A stretch of 64,000 nucleotides of DNA from Plecoglossus altivelis. Its lineage: Eukaryota; Chordata; Actinopteri; Osmeriformes; Plecoglossidae. Made by a program: the position numbers and the translations under genes. Below, piece by piece: positions 13,501-27,341 of this stretch. Position 1 is the stretch's first letter, and each line of letters opens with the position of its first letter. A model generated the notes under the pieces. The model made no database searches and was not told the origin of the DNA. It saw only the letters and a program-made list of their open reading frames with translations. The stretch lies in assembly GCA_036571765.1 (NCBI GenBank), contig BROE01000013.1, positions 10,691,690 through 10,755,689 on the forward strand, read 5' to 3'.

Positions 13501-14646
13501 TTCAGCTTTACTGTGATAGGGACAGTGGAGAGACTGGGAATGTTGAGAGGGAGGACAAGCAGTAAATGGTCCATGCCGGAATCAAAACTGTGCTCCTGAG
13601 TTAAGGCCGTCACCTACATGGTACATGCTCTACCCAGCGGCAAGGGATGTTTACATGAAAAAAGGAAACCAACATCTTGGTTAGTTTGGTCATCTAATCA
13701 GTGTTTAAGGTCTACTAGGACAGTCAGCATATCCAAAGAAACTTCGGTGAATAATATAAAGTCTAAATGGAAAAGTGACAAACCATTCATGTCAAATATC
13801 ATCCATAAGACAGAACGTGTACGCTAATTCAAGTGAATCCACAGGCAGGTGGCAAGTGGGTGGATATGCAGCAGTGTGCTAGAGAGCCACAGGCTATGGT
13901 CTGTGTGATGAGGTATGCACACCTGCCATGTCTGCTAGCTGGCGGCCTCACAGCTGAAATACGGGGGGATGGGCAGGTGCATGGGGAGGGAGGAGAGGGG
14001 ACCACAGGAAGGGCTGGGGGAGGGGGAGCCCAGAGAGGGAGCAATGGAGAGGGAGGGAGCTGCATTTATTATTGATGGCAGCGCTCTGTATGGGAGAAAG
14101 AGATCTAATGTGGCCTTGAAGGTTGTAGCATGTGCGTAATTGCCATAGTGGGACTGGCTCACTTTGCAGTTCCCCTCATCCCTGCAGCCCCCCCCCCCTT
14201 CTCTCACTACATCTGTTCTTCATGGTCCACCTTCCTATTGTGTAGGACACGTGTTTGAGGCAGGTGTACCCTCAGTTGAGAGTTGCATCAAACTGGTAAC
14301 TCATCTTAAACCAGTGTGGGGATCTAACTTGCAACTGTGAATCCAATGAGAGACCAGTGATCTGTGACTAGCAATAGCATGTGGAAATAAGGTCTGCATT
14401 AGAGTGAAGATGCTTTCAATGCTACGCAGATTTTAAGATATCAAGAACAGGCCTTTGGCTTTGTGGCTGTTGACGCGGAAGAGGAAGGATAACAGTGCCA
14501 CCTTGGAGAATCAAATACAATTACACAAACTGCAGGGTTTGGGGGGCTCCTTGCAAAGAGAATGATGAAATGACTTCAAACACATTGTCAGTGAATGGAA
14601 GGCAGGGTGTGACTGGCCATAACAGATGACAAGAATAGAAGGAGAA

Positions 14647-14673
14647 GGGGGGGAGGGAGGGGGGGATCGGGGG
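14647..14673 (+). other. G-quadruplex motif
   Basis: Four G runs (14647-53, 14655-57, 14659-65, 14669-73) are separated by loops of one, one and three bases. Confidence 0.75.
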
Positions 14674-16307
14674 AAGAGGTACGGGTGAGGTTTTTATTGA
14701 TTGTGCTGACTGTGTTGTGAGGTACAGCAGGGGGGTGAGTCTGGAGGGAAGAGGTGTCTGAAGAATGGAGGCAGGGTTTGGCTTCAGGCAGGACTTAAGG
14801 CCGCGTGTCCTCTGGGGAAACACCAACGAGCCTCAAATGAGCCGCACATTGGTCACGCCGAATATTCCATACAAGCTCACTACCAGCTACTGAACCCCTG
14901 CTCGCTCCCATCCCATCCCCCTTCAAATAAACACAGGCCCTCACAACAATTCATTCAGGGCTGATTGAAATTCAAAATAGGAGCCCAGCCGCCACAGGGA
15001 GAGACAGGGCCAGGCGCTGGGGGGGAGCGACATTGTGGCTCACAGGGGCCCTATAAAACACAGATGCTAAATCACTTAACTACTCCAAAATGAGTTGCCA
15101 GGGATGATGGGATGTAGTGGAATCTGCAACGGCGCACAGTGTGATACGTCTGTGGAACATCGCCTGCATTTAGCCATAGGGCTGGCTACAACGGAACAAA
15201 GAAAATAAGGCCAATTTACTTCCTGCAAATTCTGTTCCCTACAACCTAAACAAACTCATGACATCATCTCTATGGTCACATTCCTATCTGTGACAGCTTC
15301 TGCAGAGATGGGGGGGGGGGGACCCCTGTCTGGAGGAGCCATTGCATTAGAGTAACTTCACCTCGAGTACATTTGATATCAGATTTGGATTCAAGATCCA
15401 GTCTGAAGGACTCCGCCGCATCTGAAGGCTTCTAAATCTGATTATTGGATGCAGGCCTGAGGTCCCAGTGACTAGCAGTAACCTGTGTTCAGCTCATTTC
15501 CTCGTGCGGACATGAGGGGGTTGGGACTCCAAGCGTCAGCGTTTCATCTGGCTTGGTTTTCTTCTCCACATGCTGTTTAATCTCAGGTAGAGCAGACAGT
15601 CAGGGTAATAAAGCAGATGACAATACTGAAGAGCCAGACTGGATTCCTGGATTTAATCTGTAAAAATCGTCAATGCTAATCTTCTTACCGCAAACTTAAT
15701 CTTGAGAACAGGGAGAATATCAATTACACTTTGTCTACACGAGTACAATGAGACTTCTAATCTTTTACTTTGAGGATTCAACTTGATTAAGAATTTAGAT
15801 CCTCTATTTGATAGCATTTGGTTATATCTAGCAATGTTTAGTTAACACCACAGAAAGTTTAACACCATGTTAAAGACAAACCTTCCAATCGTCTTGCTTC
15901 TAAAATGCAAAGCAGAACTGTTGCTTATACCAGTTCAAGGTTCTAAAACAAGTTTGATGGAGCATTAGAGATGAGAAAGTATGCACTGCAGTGCACTGCA
16001 AGGACAGAACAACTTTCCTCACTCAAGCCCTGAAGGTGATATTTAAGGTAACAGCATTGAATATGAGTCAGACACACACCAAGTACAAAAATGAGGTTGC
16101 CGCCAGGTGTGGTTAGCAAATAGTAAACAGTATGGTACTGAGGAATGCAGCCTGTTCTGCATGGTTAACACCTGCACACAAAAGACATTTCTTTTGTTCC
16201 AGTAAGATATCATGGATATCAGGAAACATTAGTTTGGGGACCTTTGGTTTGTAGAAAGTATTCTAGTGTGGTGTCACGTTAGCCTAGTATAAAATTTTTG
16301 AAAAAGC

Positions 16308-16341
16308 ATTCATTCATTCATGAATTCTTGAATGAATGAAT
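16308..16341. repeat. (ATTC)n/(GAAT)n inverted repeat
   Basis: ATTCATTCATTCA (16308-16320) and its reverse complement (16329-16341) flank an 8-base spacer. The right side continues as a few more GAAT units. Confidence 0.93.
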
Positions 16342-17469
16342 GAATGAATAGAATAGAATAATCATAAAAATAAATAAAAGAGACCCTGAATTTCTTTGTC
16401 TCCCTCAAAAGCATGTGGCATTCAAGTGTAGAATGTAGCAAACCCGACTCAGTCCACAAAAACACAATGAGCGTACTAACTTCCCTCTGTTCCTCCAGTT
16501 CATTTCCTGTCTTTATTATGACTGGAGCTAAGCTCATTGACGGTGGCTAAAGAGGGGCAGCTCGCCCTCTGTTTACTCAGCGAGGAGAGACGTGAGGCTC
16601 AGGCTTCCTAATGGCTTCCTGCATTTCACACGATTGTTTCCCCTCAGGAAATCTTATCAACAGAGGCCACTGCTGTACTGACCAAAATGGGCCAAAACCG
16701 GGGCACTAATTAATGTACCACTAATGTATCACTACACAGACATTCGGAACTTTTTAAAGAAGTGCTGCCTTAACCACGGTCTAAGGGCTGTTTAGGTGTA
16801 GCTCGTGAATTTGTGAAGCTCTTTGTGACAAACGACACACCGTATATGAAAGCAGCAAATGTACCTCATTTTGGTAAGAGCACAGTGAAACTTGAGTCAA
16901 GTTTTTTTGGTTTTTAAACACAAAAAAACCTAACTGACAATTACGCCAAGATGAGCACGCACACTTTCGTTACGGGATGACATTCACAACAGGAGTACAC
17001 TCCCTGTCAACAAGCAGGGTAAGGCATGTGCGGAACTAGCAAAACAGCACATTAAACTCACAATCCCAGCCAGGCTAGCATGTGAGGAATGTTCCTCCTC
17101 AGAACAGAACACTCCTCCACTGGCTGCAGGGATGAGCTGCAAGCGCCTGTCCCCCTCTTCCCTTTCAAGTCGGTGTTTTCTGAGAGGGCTGAAGACTGAG
17201 GCGGACCTTGCTACAAGCACTGCCAATGGCTGAGCTGGTACCAGGCCAGGCAATTCCTTTCTCGTTAGAAATTAATTACTGACTTAGCCAGCAAGGGGGC
17301 TCCTGTAACGGTCGCTAGGCATCGGCCCACGGGGAGCACTTGAACCCCTGACCCCCCTCTCCACCCCCACCCCCACCTCCTGCGGTTGTTTCAGACCGAT
17401 GGGGGTGCGTGACATCGCCCTCCAGTCCAGGAACACTGCCCGGCCAGCCTGGGAATGCAATCTTACTGG

Positions 17470-17526
17470 AGGGGGGGGGGGGGCTATATTGGGAAGAAAA
17501 GGGAAAGGGGGAAGAGGGGAGGGGGA
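17470..17526 (+). other. G-rich tract with G-quadruplex motif
   Basis: A run of fourteen G is followed by GGG, GGGGG, GGGG and GGGGG runs with short A/GA loops at 17501-17525. Confidence 0.75.
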
Positions 17527-18608
17527 GTAGAACAGATCCCAATGATTTAGAGCCTGAATGGGTTCGGAGGTTAGAGAGCATCATCATTAAGTCTTAAGTC
17601 ACTCTGGTAGTGTAGCGTCCTGCTAGCTAACACAATAGTGACCCGGATTAGTGAGGGGAAATGAGAGTGAAAAAGAGGAGAGATTACAAACACACTGTGG
17701 CTTCTATTACACAGGACCACATGTTCCCACATTGATGGGTACCTATTGAATACAGGCAAGTTGAACTATGAGGTCAGAATGAAGTTTGATCAAATCAACT
17801 GGAAAAAGAACAAAAACAAAGAAATTAACTTGGTTACAGACAGTAAAACTTATTTCTAAGAAACGTATAAAGCAACTCAGACATTCAAGGAACATGTAAG
17901 CTGTTAGTGTATGAGAGTGAGAATGTATGTGTGCGCATGTGTCTGAGCGATTGTATGTGTGTGCATTCTAAGATAATGAGAGAATGTGCAAGAATGTGCA
18001 AGAAAGAGTGTGAGTATTTTAAGAGCATTTGTTCAGCCAGTTTCCCAAGAGCTTGAATGACATGCTTATGCACTCAGGACTAATTTAGACCACTCTAGGT
18101 AAATGGAGTATGAAAGCAGCCCTAAAGCAGAAAATCTATTTAGTTTCCCTCCGATCCACAACCCACCCACAGTACCTGAAGAAGTCCTCGCCATCACACA
18201 CAAGTCAGAATAGGATGCACTGGCTCAGGAAAATGCCCATGCAGGAACAGGAAATGTGACATTGAAATATCTCTATCATGCTCTGCCCCATCGATGATGA
18301 CAAGCTGTCATCCACTGCAGGTATAAACATTAGTCAGACAAACCAGCTAATCATGGGTGTCTACTTTATGAAACTGTATAAAGAATTCTTCAACAAATAA
18401 AAGGATGACCATTTTTATTCTCCACTTCATTTATGTGGTGCATTAATATCTTAACATGGCAGACTCTGCCTCAGGAGCCGGTGTGAAGGTAATTACTGTG
18501 TTTGTGTTTTGAGTGTTTGAGTGAGTTTTGAGCCTGTCTGTGTCATTAATGTTCTTCCTCTGGCCTTCTTGATAGGAAGCCTCGTTAGGGTTGCTCAGTA
18601 ACAGCTGG

Positions 18609-18830
18609 CCCCCCTCCCACCCCTTCTGCTCCTCTCGCCCCCCTCACGCCCCTTCTGCTCCTCTCGCCCCCTTCCCGCCTCCTCTGCTCCTCTCGTCCCG
18701 CCTCCTCTGCTCCTCTCACCCCCCTCCCGACCCCCTGCTCCCTTCGGCCCCCCCGCCCCCCTCACGCCCACTCTGCTCCTCTCGCCCCCCTCCCACCACC
18801 TCTGCACCGCTCGCCCCCCTCCCAATGTTG
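18609..18830. repeat. C-rich minisatellite, unit about 29 bp
   Basis: Imperfect copies of a unit like CCCCTCACGCCCCTTCTGCT plus CCTCTCGCC, some truncated. Almost the whole array is pyrimidine on the plus strand, so it is G-rich on the other. Confidence 0.9.
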
Positions 18831-19027
18831 GAATGCTGCCCTCTCCTCAATCCCCCCTCTCTCCAACACTGGAGTTTGTCACTAAATTGACTGTCCTGGG
18901 GAGAGGTGGGGGGGTATTTGGTGCTTAAAGGCTAGGAGACTTGTACAACTGGCATCCCTTAGTGAAGCATAAACTTGTGATGGTGGCACAGAAAGTGACT
19001 CATCTCATGGCCTTCAATCACCATCTC

Positions 19028-19056
19028 TTGTCTGTCTCTCTCTCTCTCTCTCTCCC
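19028..19056. repeat. (TC)n microsatellite
   Basis: Short uninterrupted TC repeat after TGTCTG. Confidence 0.9.
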
Positions 19057-21576
19057 TCATGCTTTGGAGAGAAAGGTCATATCTTGCCCAACGCTCCACT
19101 GACTTTCCATACAGTTGCATCACCATGAAAGAATGATGCCTAGTTGTACTACAGTACAGGGTAGGTGGAAGGTTAAGTTCTGATATAGGACCAGTAGGAA
19201 ATATAGCATTGCACTGCGACTGCCATACTCACGAAGAGACACAAGAGAGAGCTCATCATGTTGGAGACAGTAGTATTCAGTGAGATAGCACACCATTCAT
19301 GACCACGGTGTCACCTTTGATCACAAACTCTTAATGTGACAAAATACCACTCGGATTTGAAACATGAAACGTGAAGAGCTGGACTAGAATCGCTGTCATT
19401 TATCCTAATCTGAAGTAAATCTCAAACGAACAGAATTTGTTTTTCACAGCAAATTGCAGCCCAGCTTTCCAAGTCTTGATATATTCCGTTTGAGTTTTAT
19501 TAACACTGCACAGAATAAACAGTGCAAATCAGAGTGGTTAACTTTTGTATATGCTTCTCACATAAGCTTCTGGAACTCAACAAGAAAAGTCACCTTGACT
19601 AAAGTATACATATTTTACAGTGCCTTGACCTTGCTTTCCATGTGCTCTATTCTTGGGAAATCTAGGTTTCTGATTTAAGATTACCTTAAGAAGAAAACTC
19701 CTGGTGGCTGCCATTTCAATCCCAAAGAGGACTCATCTGTTATTCAAAGCTAACAAAGCCTGTTAAGACTTGTTCCCTAAAGCTATGGTTTTCTAATACA
19801 GGAATACAGAGACAAGATTAATTCCTCACGACCAGATGGACAATTTATCAGGACTGCAATTGGATCAAATATAACTACAGCATTCACACTGCCAGTGACC
19901 TTTCAGAACCTCAATAAGCACATTCACATTTCTGAGCTCGTTTTCTACAGCAAAGCTATGCAGTTGACCATTGTTCATTCTTGTAAGTCCCAAAGAGCCA
20001 AGTGGAAAAGGGAATACAATATGGCCGTGGGGTGCGGTGAGGGGCACGTCTCTTTAGTTCTGAGGGCCCTGAAAGTCAAAAGAGTTTGTCAATTCCATTA
20101 CATAATGGCAGCATATGAAAGAGGCTTAGGTCGTAATTTTTCAGCCGCCTCTCTTGACTTCCACTAGCTTTGGCAGGCCCAATGTGGAGGAGAAACAGCC
20201 TCTACCAACATGGTAAAAAGCTAATGCTGCTAATGGAGCAACCACAGCCAAAAGAGACACTCTAGCAGACACAAAAGAACCTCTATACTACACACATGCA
20301 CTCTTCGAAGACTCATTTCAAGCGGCAGATTTCCACACAGAAACACACGTAACTGCAGACGACCAAGGATGAGTCGAGGTGTTGCCATGGTAGTGATAAT
20401 AATCTAAACAAAACATAAAAACTTTTTTAAAACACGGAGGTTGAGAGGATACCGGATGCCGATTTAAAAGAGTAGCTTACAATGAGATGCCAAATAAGAG
20501 TTGTGGGATCAGACGTAACCAGCTCTGACAGCCTCTCATAAAAAGCCCACAGCCACCCATATCACTAGTACAAAGGAGAAGAATGACTTTGCTTACCTGC
20601 ATATCAACCCTAAATGGGTCTTGCTTTATATTGTCTGCAAAACAATGCATAGACTTTAAGATGAAGACTTAAAAAAAAGAAGAGAAAAAAAAAAGATTAC
20701 AATTACTACCTTTTCGCATCACACAAACAATCTTCTACCAGAAACCATGGCAACATCAAAGAGAATGATCCCAGGCCAGCTCCCCCAAACTCACAGCAAC
20801 TAATTTACTATTTTAAAGACCCTATTATTAAACATCAAGGGAGCGCCAGCACAGGTAACCTCTTCAGAATCAAAGCACACCATGTACGTCAAAAGTTGAG
20901 TTCACTTTGGGCATGTGCAGAAGACAGAAAGGCCCACTCTCCACTCCTCAAGTATTCTAGTTAAACTGAGTTTTCATATCTGTGGCTCAAAAACTCTTTC
21001 CGGCACACACTTATAGAAATCAAAGCTCTTTAAATGGGGTTTGAAAGCAACTTGCATAAACCACACATCTAACAATCTCTCTCATTTGTCATTCGCAGCT
21101 GCCTGCAAATCTATAATTTTGTCCCTGCCTAAAAGAGGCTCATCCTATAAAAAGGTATAATCAAAGTGATGCAATTAAAGCCTGCCTTTCGCTAAATTTT
21201 GTTGTGTGCGATGTTAGATGACACTTCTAGCTTTGCTGGCTTTACCAGAAAAATCTGCCGAAAGCCAAATGAAAATGTCAAAACAACATAATGTCTTGGC
21301 CTACCCTCTGCTAGACCAGGTAAACAAACTCATTTGGAGAAACAGCAAAGATGGGAAAACTCTGAACCTTGTTGATAAAACAAACAGCTGTTCATCTGAA
21401 GGCAGACAGAACACAAATGTCCACACATCCCTTCATATCTGAAGCTGCCAAAAGCCACAGGCCAAGCACAAGATGACGGCAGGCGGGTAGCTTGAGCAGC
21501 CCTAACAATCCTCTCTCTGTGACTGACAGACCCACACCCCTTCAGCCTATGAAGTGCTCCTTTGACTGATCGTGTG

Positions 21577-21641
21577 TGCGAGTGTGTGTGCGCACGCCCG
21601 TGTGCGTCTGCGGGTGTGTGTGTGTGTGTGTGTGTGTGTAA
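21577..21641. repeat. (TG)n microsatellite with CG interruptions
   Basis: TGTGTGCGAGTGTGTGTGCG leads into a perfect TG repeat ending near 21640. Confidence 0.9.
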
Positions 21642-24600
21642 AGGCACAGTCATGCACACATGTTAAGTCAGCACCACTGTGCACGGCAAGTGTATAAAGA
21701 CAAGTGAAGATGAAGAGGAAGATGTGGGGGGAAACAATACCAGTTCATTTGGTCTGAGATCTAGGTCACTGTTGGGCTGCCCTTTATTGTTCGGACACAG
21801 AGGGCTAGCAAACCCATCAAAAGAATTCTGACAAACTAGGTCAGGGTTAACTTGGTTCTAATTACGCTGGCAAAACTGATGCACGGCCAAGCCCAAAATC
21901 AGAGGGAAAAGGCAAGTATTATTGATTCTAGTTTCATGTGAAGGATCTATGATGATCTCACTTCCTCAAAATCCACACTAACTCCTTAGCATTCAAGATG
22001 ATTCTCCAAACCCTGGATGACATCCAGAAAGCCAGCAGCAGAAAATTCATGAGCGGCGGGTGGAGAACTCCAGCAGGTATGGCGGAATCTGATTTAGGTT
22101 ATTAATCATGGTTTCCAGGAGAATATTAGTCTTTTTATTTATGGCAAAAAGCACACAGCCGGTGATGAGATTTAAAGTCTTAAAATGTATTAAAAGGCCT
22201 CTAGAGAAGCACTTAATGAGAATGGAAAAGTAGAATTTGAGGTAATTGCAAACTAAGTAATGGAATATTATATGGGGTGATAGTGTTGCCTTGTTAATCC
22301 TTATATTTCCTAAAATATTTCTCTCTAAAGGGGTAACCAATGAAAGAATGAACCCATTTCGCAAGATAACACCACATTTTAAACAAAGCTGTAGAGTGTG
22401 TGGAATCAAGACATCCCAAAGGAGGACATCCCATACTGTGTCATCTTAAGAGAATAGGTCTGCTTTGAAACATCAAGGTTAAAATTCCAACAAGGAGCAA
22501 GGTTTCTGAGAAACCAGCACGATAACCTTTTCCTTCTTGTGGAGTATGACCATAAATGGGTTCCCAGTAGTACGTAGGGCCCAGCTCTCTCGTTAGGCCC
22601 AACTTCAGTGAGGAGCACAGCTTGCATGTGTCATAATCCTCTGCAGCTGCCACCATTGGCAAGAGACTCCACGGCAGGAGCTCGGGCAGAACCGAAAAAA
22701 GTTTGAGGAAAATTTGAGGCAAAAGTCCTTGCAGTCCTGCTAAGCTTGCAGAAATAGGGTTTTGGAATGTACACAAGGCTCATTCCATCAAATAATTTGG
22801 CTTCAGTGCCAGGCAAGGGATAAGGAAAGAAAAATATTATCTCTTCATCTGCAGTTCATATTTTAGATTGATGTACACATCCACCATTTTTTTGAGTTGG
22901 CCATTAAGGAAAAGAGTGCATTGCTTCTGAGTACATTGCTTTTGATAAGTGGATGAGAAAGCGTGGATTCTGCCTTTGTACGATGAAGGACATGCTAACA
23001 TTTTCTCTTCAAGAAACCATCCATCACGAAAGCGGCTGTAGCCTTGCATGATACCTGCTGCAGAACATGACATGCTCCTGAAGGGCTCCTTGTTCCAATG
23101 GTGTATCCATGTTATTTAGCATGGCAGTTACACATGCTATTCTCAGAACGGCATAAGGGAACTGAAGGGTTCCAATATTTACATGGTTTTGGTTCATCGA
23201 TCGACCATTCTTGTTTGTTTCATTGCAAAACCCAATGTCTGCAAAAGCCAGCCCCTGCCATGATTTAGTCTAGTCCAATAACCCATGAAAGATCCACAAT
23301 CACAAGTGGCTGGAGGAACGTATGAGGTAGCCTTTTGCACTTGTAGATCTTAAATAAATACAAATGTAACAATACTTTCAGAGGCAGTTTGTTCGCCACG
23401 CGAACGTGATGACTCAAATCGGTGAAATGAAAATGGTTTTGAAGCGTCTAATGATTTTAGACGCTATCCTAAAGCAATACGAAGTGTTTTTTTTATCATT
23501 ATGTGAAAAAACGCTCATTGGGAGACTAACATACCATGAAGCAAGTGAATTGTATGAAAGCTTACATTTAGTTACATTCCAACAACATCTGACATACATC
23601 AGGGAAAACAAATGAACTTGCAGCAGCAGCAATAGCTCAGAATTTGAAGAGTCTTTTGAAGGACTTTGAAAGCTAACCAGAATCTGAGGAGGAGGAGGCG
23701 AACAAGTTGGCACTGGTGGGCGGTGGTGTGGAGGACGGAGAGCAATGCAGTGGTGATGTTTGTCTGTGCGCTGAGCCACACCACTGGAGGATGAGACCTC
23801 ACAGCTCAGAACGAGCGGCTCTTTTATCTCAGCAGGGGTGAATGGAAGCCATGTCGATGATCTGGTCCAGGCTTTGGAGAATGCTGGCTTCTCTCCACTA
23901 GCAACAGCCCTCTTTCTCCATCCCTCTATTTCCTGTTGAGTGGCTAGCCAGCTTTTTTAGGCTGTCACTATTCAAAAAGCTGACAGATTCGTTCAGTCAG
24001 GGGACACAGGGGACATTCAAAACACTTCTACAGCAGGATTGAAACACTGTTGTCATCTTCTAGTTGAGGATCAATGAAGCCAGCATACTTTTCTTCCAAG
24101 CCAGAAGGCTAACACAAAGAATTAAAGATTGATCACGGAAGCTGAAGGCATAAGATGGTGGTTTTAATACCTTATTTCCACAGAATGGCTTTCTACAGTA
24201 GACTAGTGAGAAGCTCTCAATGCAGGGATAAATATTTCAAAGTAAAACATTAATGAACCATTTGTACAAATGTGTTCAATGTTTATTTTGGTGCATCTAA
24301 ATATCTCTATGCATTAGTACAGAGAGCCAAAAACATGGGTTAGAAACAATCAAATGAACTCTCCGAAATTAATCGATTCCTACAACATACATGGCTGTCT
24401 GTTGTGCAATTCAATCTGAGACGAATACACCCAATGAAGTCCCAATTTAGTTTGCAGGCCTAATTTGCAAATAAGGCAATTAGCAAAACAGGCTGATTAT
24501 TAATGTTTTGGTAAAAAAAACAAATTTAATTAACTATTGACTTGAAAGAAGAAAATAGTTTGTGGCAAAACATTACCTTTGTAAAACAGCACTGATATAA

Positions 24601-27206
24601 TTAAAATGATTACCTGCCATTCATCCAGGAGATATTGATCTTATCATGCCAATTACTAAATAAAAACTTCTGCCGTAAATATCGTAAATTATAACTAATG
24701 GCTGTTGCCATTTAACACACTGAAGACAAGTCTTGGTGATACTGAGCAACCCATTTGGAATGCTAACATGGCAATTAGAAACAAAGGTAAAGCTGTCGGA
24801 TGTTTTCACAATCGGTCTCACCTGCTGAACTTTCCAGTCCTGTATGTTGCTGAGGACTAGACACTGTGCAGCAGCACCTTAACCTTCCCCACCCCTGACC
24901 AGAGGAGATCACCAGTTTCTCCTAATGATGGTGGTTTCATTAGCAAAGCAGATGAATCAAACACTTGGCAAAGTGCACAATTATCCCACTCTCAGTGGAA
25001 AGAGGTCATTAGGACTTTATGAGCAATTGGAGCCCATAAATAAGAGATCAGTAAACAGCTTGATACATCGGCAACACGGCAGGTGATGGGAGTTCCCCGG
25101 GAGATCTCTGCTAGCTTTATGTAAAAACAATGGGGCTTTGGGGGCCTTGGAGGAAACTACCCCACCATTTTAAGGGTTGATTCATTGGTGTCTGAAAACA
25201 CATTCAAACTCTTCATTCTAAAATGCCACAGAAGGTTGTAATCCATATCAGCCTAGAATGATGCTTAAATCACCACTGTCAGACATCGATAACTTAATCC
25301 TCTCCCTGAAAGAATCTCACAATACCAGTACATAGGAGGTCCAAGTAGTTTCCTTACTTGAAATACGTTAGGAGGGGGGGGTGCAAAAAAGAAAATGATT
25401 GTTGTTTACAAGTTGGGCTTTGCTGCAGCCACGGTGGTCTTTGAGTGGGTGAATCTGTCAGATGGGGTTTGTAGAAGCTGAGAGAACTTGCCAAATGTTT
25501 ACACGTCAGTAAGTTATTTGCATTGCCCACAGGGACACTAAAGGCATACAATTCCCTGCTATGGGGATTAAACAGATAAAAATAAATCTAAATTAATGCT
25601 AATAAACCTCTGACAAGAAAATAGAAACAAAGTTACCAAGTTAAACTTAACACAGGAAAGACTCCCTGCAATTAGTAAATACATGAAAAGGTATTAGATG
25701 ATGAACTGTCCAATGTAAGACTTTTCCTTTAGTTTGTTATTAAGAAAAAAGTGCTTATCGCTGATGGCAGAAGAAACCAAGTAAAATCATAATGACTGAA
25801 ATTTAAGCAAATGGTTTGCTTCTCCAACTTTGATGAAAACAGGTTCTATCCGTTTGTTATTGCAAAGTCTCAAGACCTTAGAGCAATGTGTTTCAAATAA
25901 ACAGATATTCTCAGTGAGTGGGGACCCCACAATTAGTAATTTGAGACTCTCTCCTGCATGTAGGTCCCAGTCCAATTCTCTGGAATCAATCAGAGCTCCC
26001 AAAGGAACTCCCCGCTCCCCTTAATCTCCTGGTTTTATTACTTTCCAGACAGAGTCGGGCCGTTCCACCCTACCCCCATCTCTCTCTTTTGTACTGAACT
26101 CCAGCAAAGCCTAGGAGGGGCTTTTTTCACTGGCCTTCCCTTCCACCACTGCAGAGTGCTTTTCATGCAGGAGAAGCTCTTTCATCACCTTCCGCACGCA
26201 AGACAGCCCAAAAGCTAGATGAGGCCCCTCAGTCCATCTTTTCAACATCTTAACAACAAGCTTGAAAAGCATTACTGGCATTTCTGCTTTTCACAACATT
26301 GTTTATTGTTGGAAATGAGATGCAGTTGCACAACCACAGCATATTCCTTCCCAAGCAAAAGGCTGTTGGCAGGGGACATGCTCATAGTAGATCTTTGTTG
26401 AAAGGCAATGAATGGTGTGAATTCGTGATGATCAGCAGCTGATAAAGGCATGTGCTTTATTCTCAGCTTGCAAATGGACTCAGTCTCCTCACCTCAGCGC
26501 CTACAAAGATTCAAGTCTAGGTTGTATTACGAAGGAAAGTACCGCCACCTCAGTTGACTATTGCATTAACAAAGAGCAGACTGCTACCATATCTAGGTGG
26601 TATTTCAACTTGGTTTCATAAGACTCACACAAAAGTTATCTTCAGCACAATTAGCTAGATGCAGTAGCAAATTCATTGCACAGGCCTCCTGATTATCCAT
26701 CAGCTAAGCATGTATTGACACCCAGGTAATGATATGTCTTGGGGACTGATGATGCTAGTGCCTTGCTTGACAGTAAGCTCAAGTGAGTGTCATTAGGTTT
26801 GTGGTTTTCTAGATCAAAGTTCTTGCCATCCGTTGCCATTTCAAGGCAGTAACGGAAACCTGAGAAAAAACCTGTGTTAAGTCAATAAATTATATTCCAG
26901 TTTGCATACAGATAGAGTATCCTTTGTGCTCAATGCACGAGTAGGTTTTAACCAGGGGTGTGGGAAATCTTTCCAAATCCATGCTGCAAAACAGCATTTA
27001 AGACGTTTCTTAGCACCCCAAGGCCAATTTGGAGAATAATACTGCATTTACAAATCACAGTACAAAATTGATTCTGATGGACAGCAAACTGCTATTCGGG
27101 CTCCTAGCTTTACCTGCAAAATACCAACATGGCAAACCAATTACGATAAGATTAGTTTGTAATGTGCAAGGTAGCCATGTCAATGTTATACTTGAATAGT
27201 GCAAAA

Positions 27207-27341
27207 GTCTCGGTCCTTTGTCGAAAAGGTTGCCGGATAAGCTTCTTATTGCCCGAGACCTATGCGCTACAAGTCGATGCTTCATGTATGTTACTAGAAG
27301 ACTACATTCCTGGGCTTTGCAATGTCTCGTTCCTTTGTCGA
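27207..27341. repeat. Pair of 18-bp direct repeats just inside neo1 intron 1
   Basis: GTCTCGGTCCTTTGTCGA (27207-27224) recurs as GTCTCGTTCCTTTGTCGA (27324-27341), one mismatch, 117 bp apart. Both contain two CpG dinucleotides in otherwise CpG-poor sequence. Confidence 0.85.

Noticed and set aside
18591..18890. Pro/Ser-rich frame and Gly/Arg-rich antisense frame
   Set aside because: They are translations of the C-rich minisatellite.
22441..22776. 111-codon minus-strand open frame in neo1 intron 1
   Set aside because: The peptide does not resemble neogenin or any family I know; no acceptor/donor pair with a matching phase was convincing.
23406..23615. 69-codon plus-strand open frame in neo1 intron 1
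   Set aside because: It looks helical and normal in composition but has no known relative, and a small inverted repeat overlaps it. Too little to support a gene.
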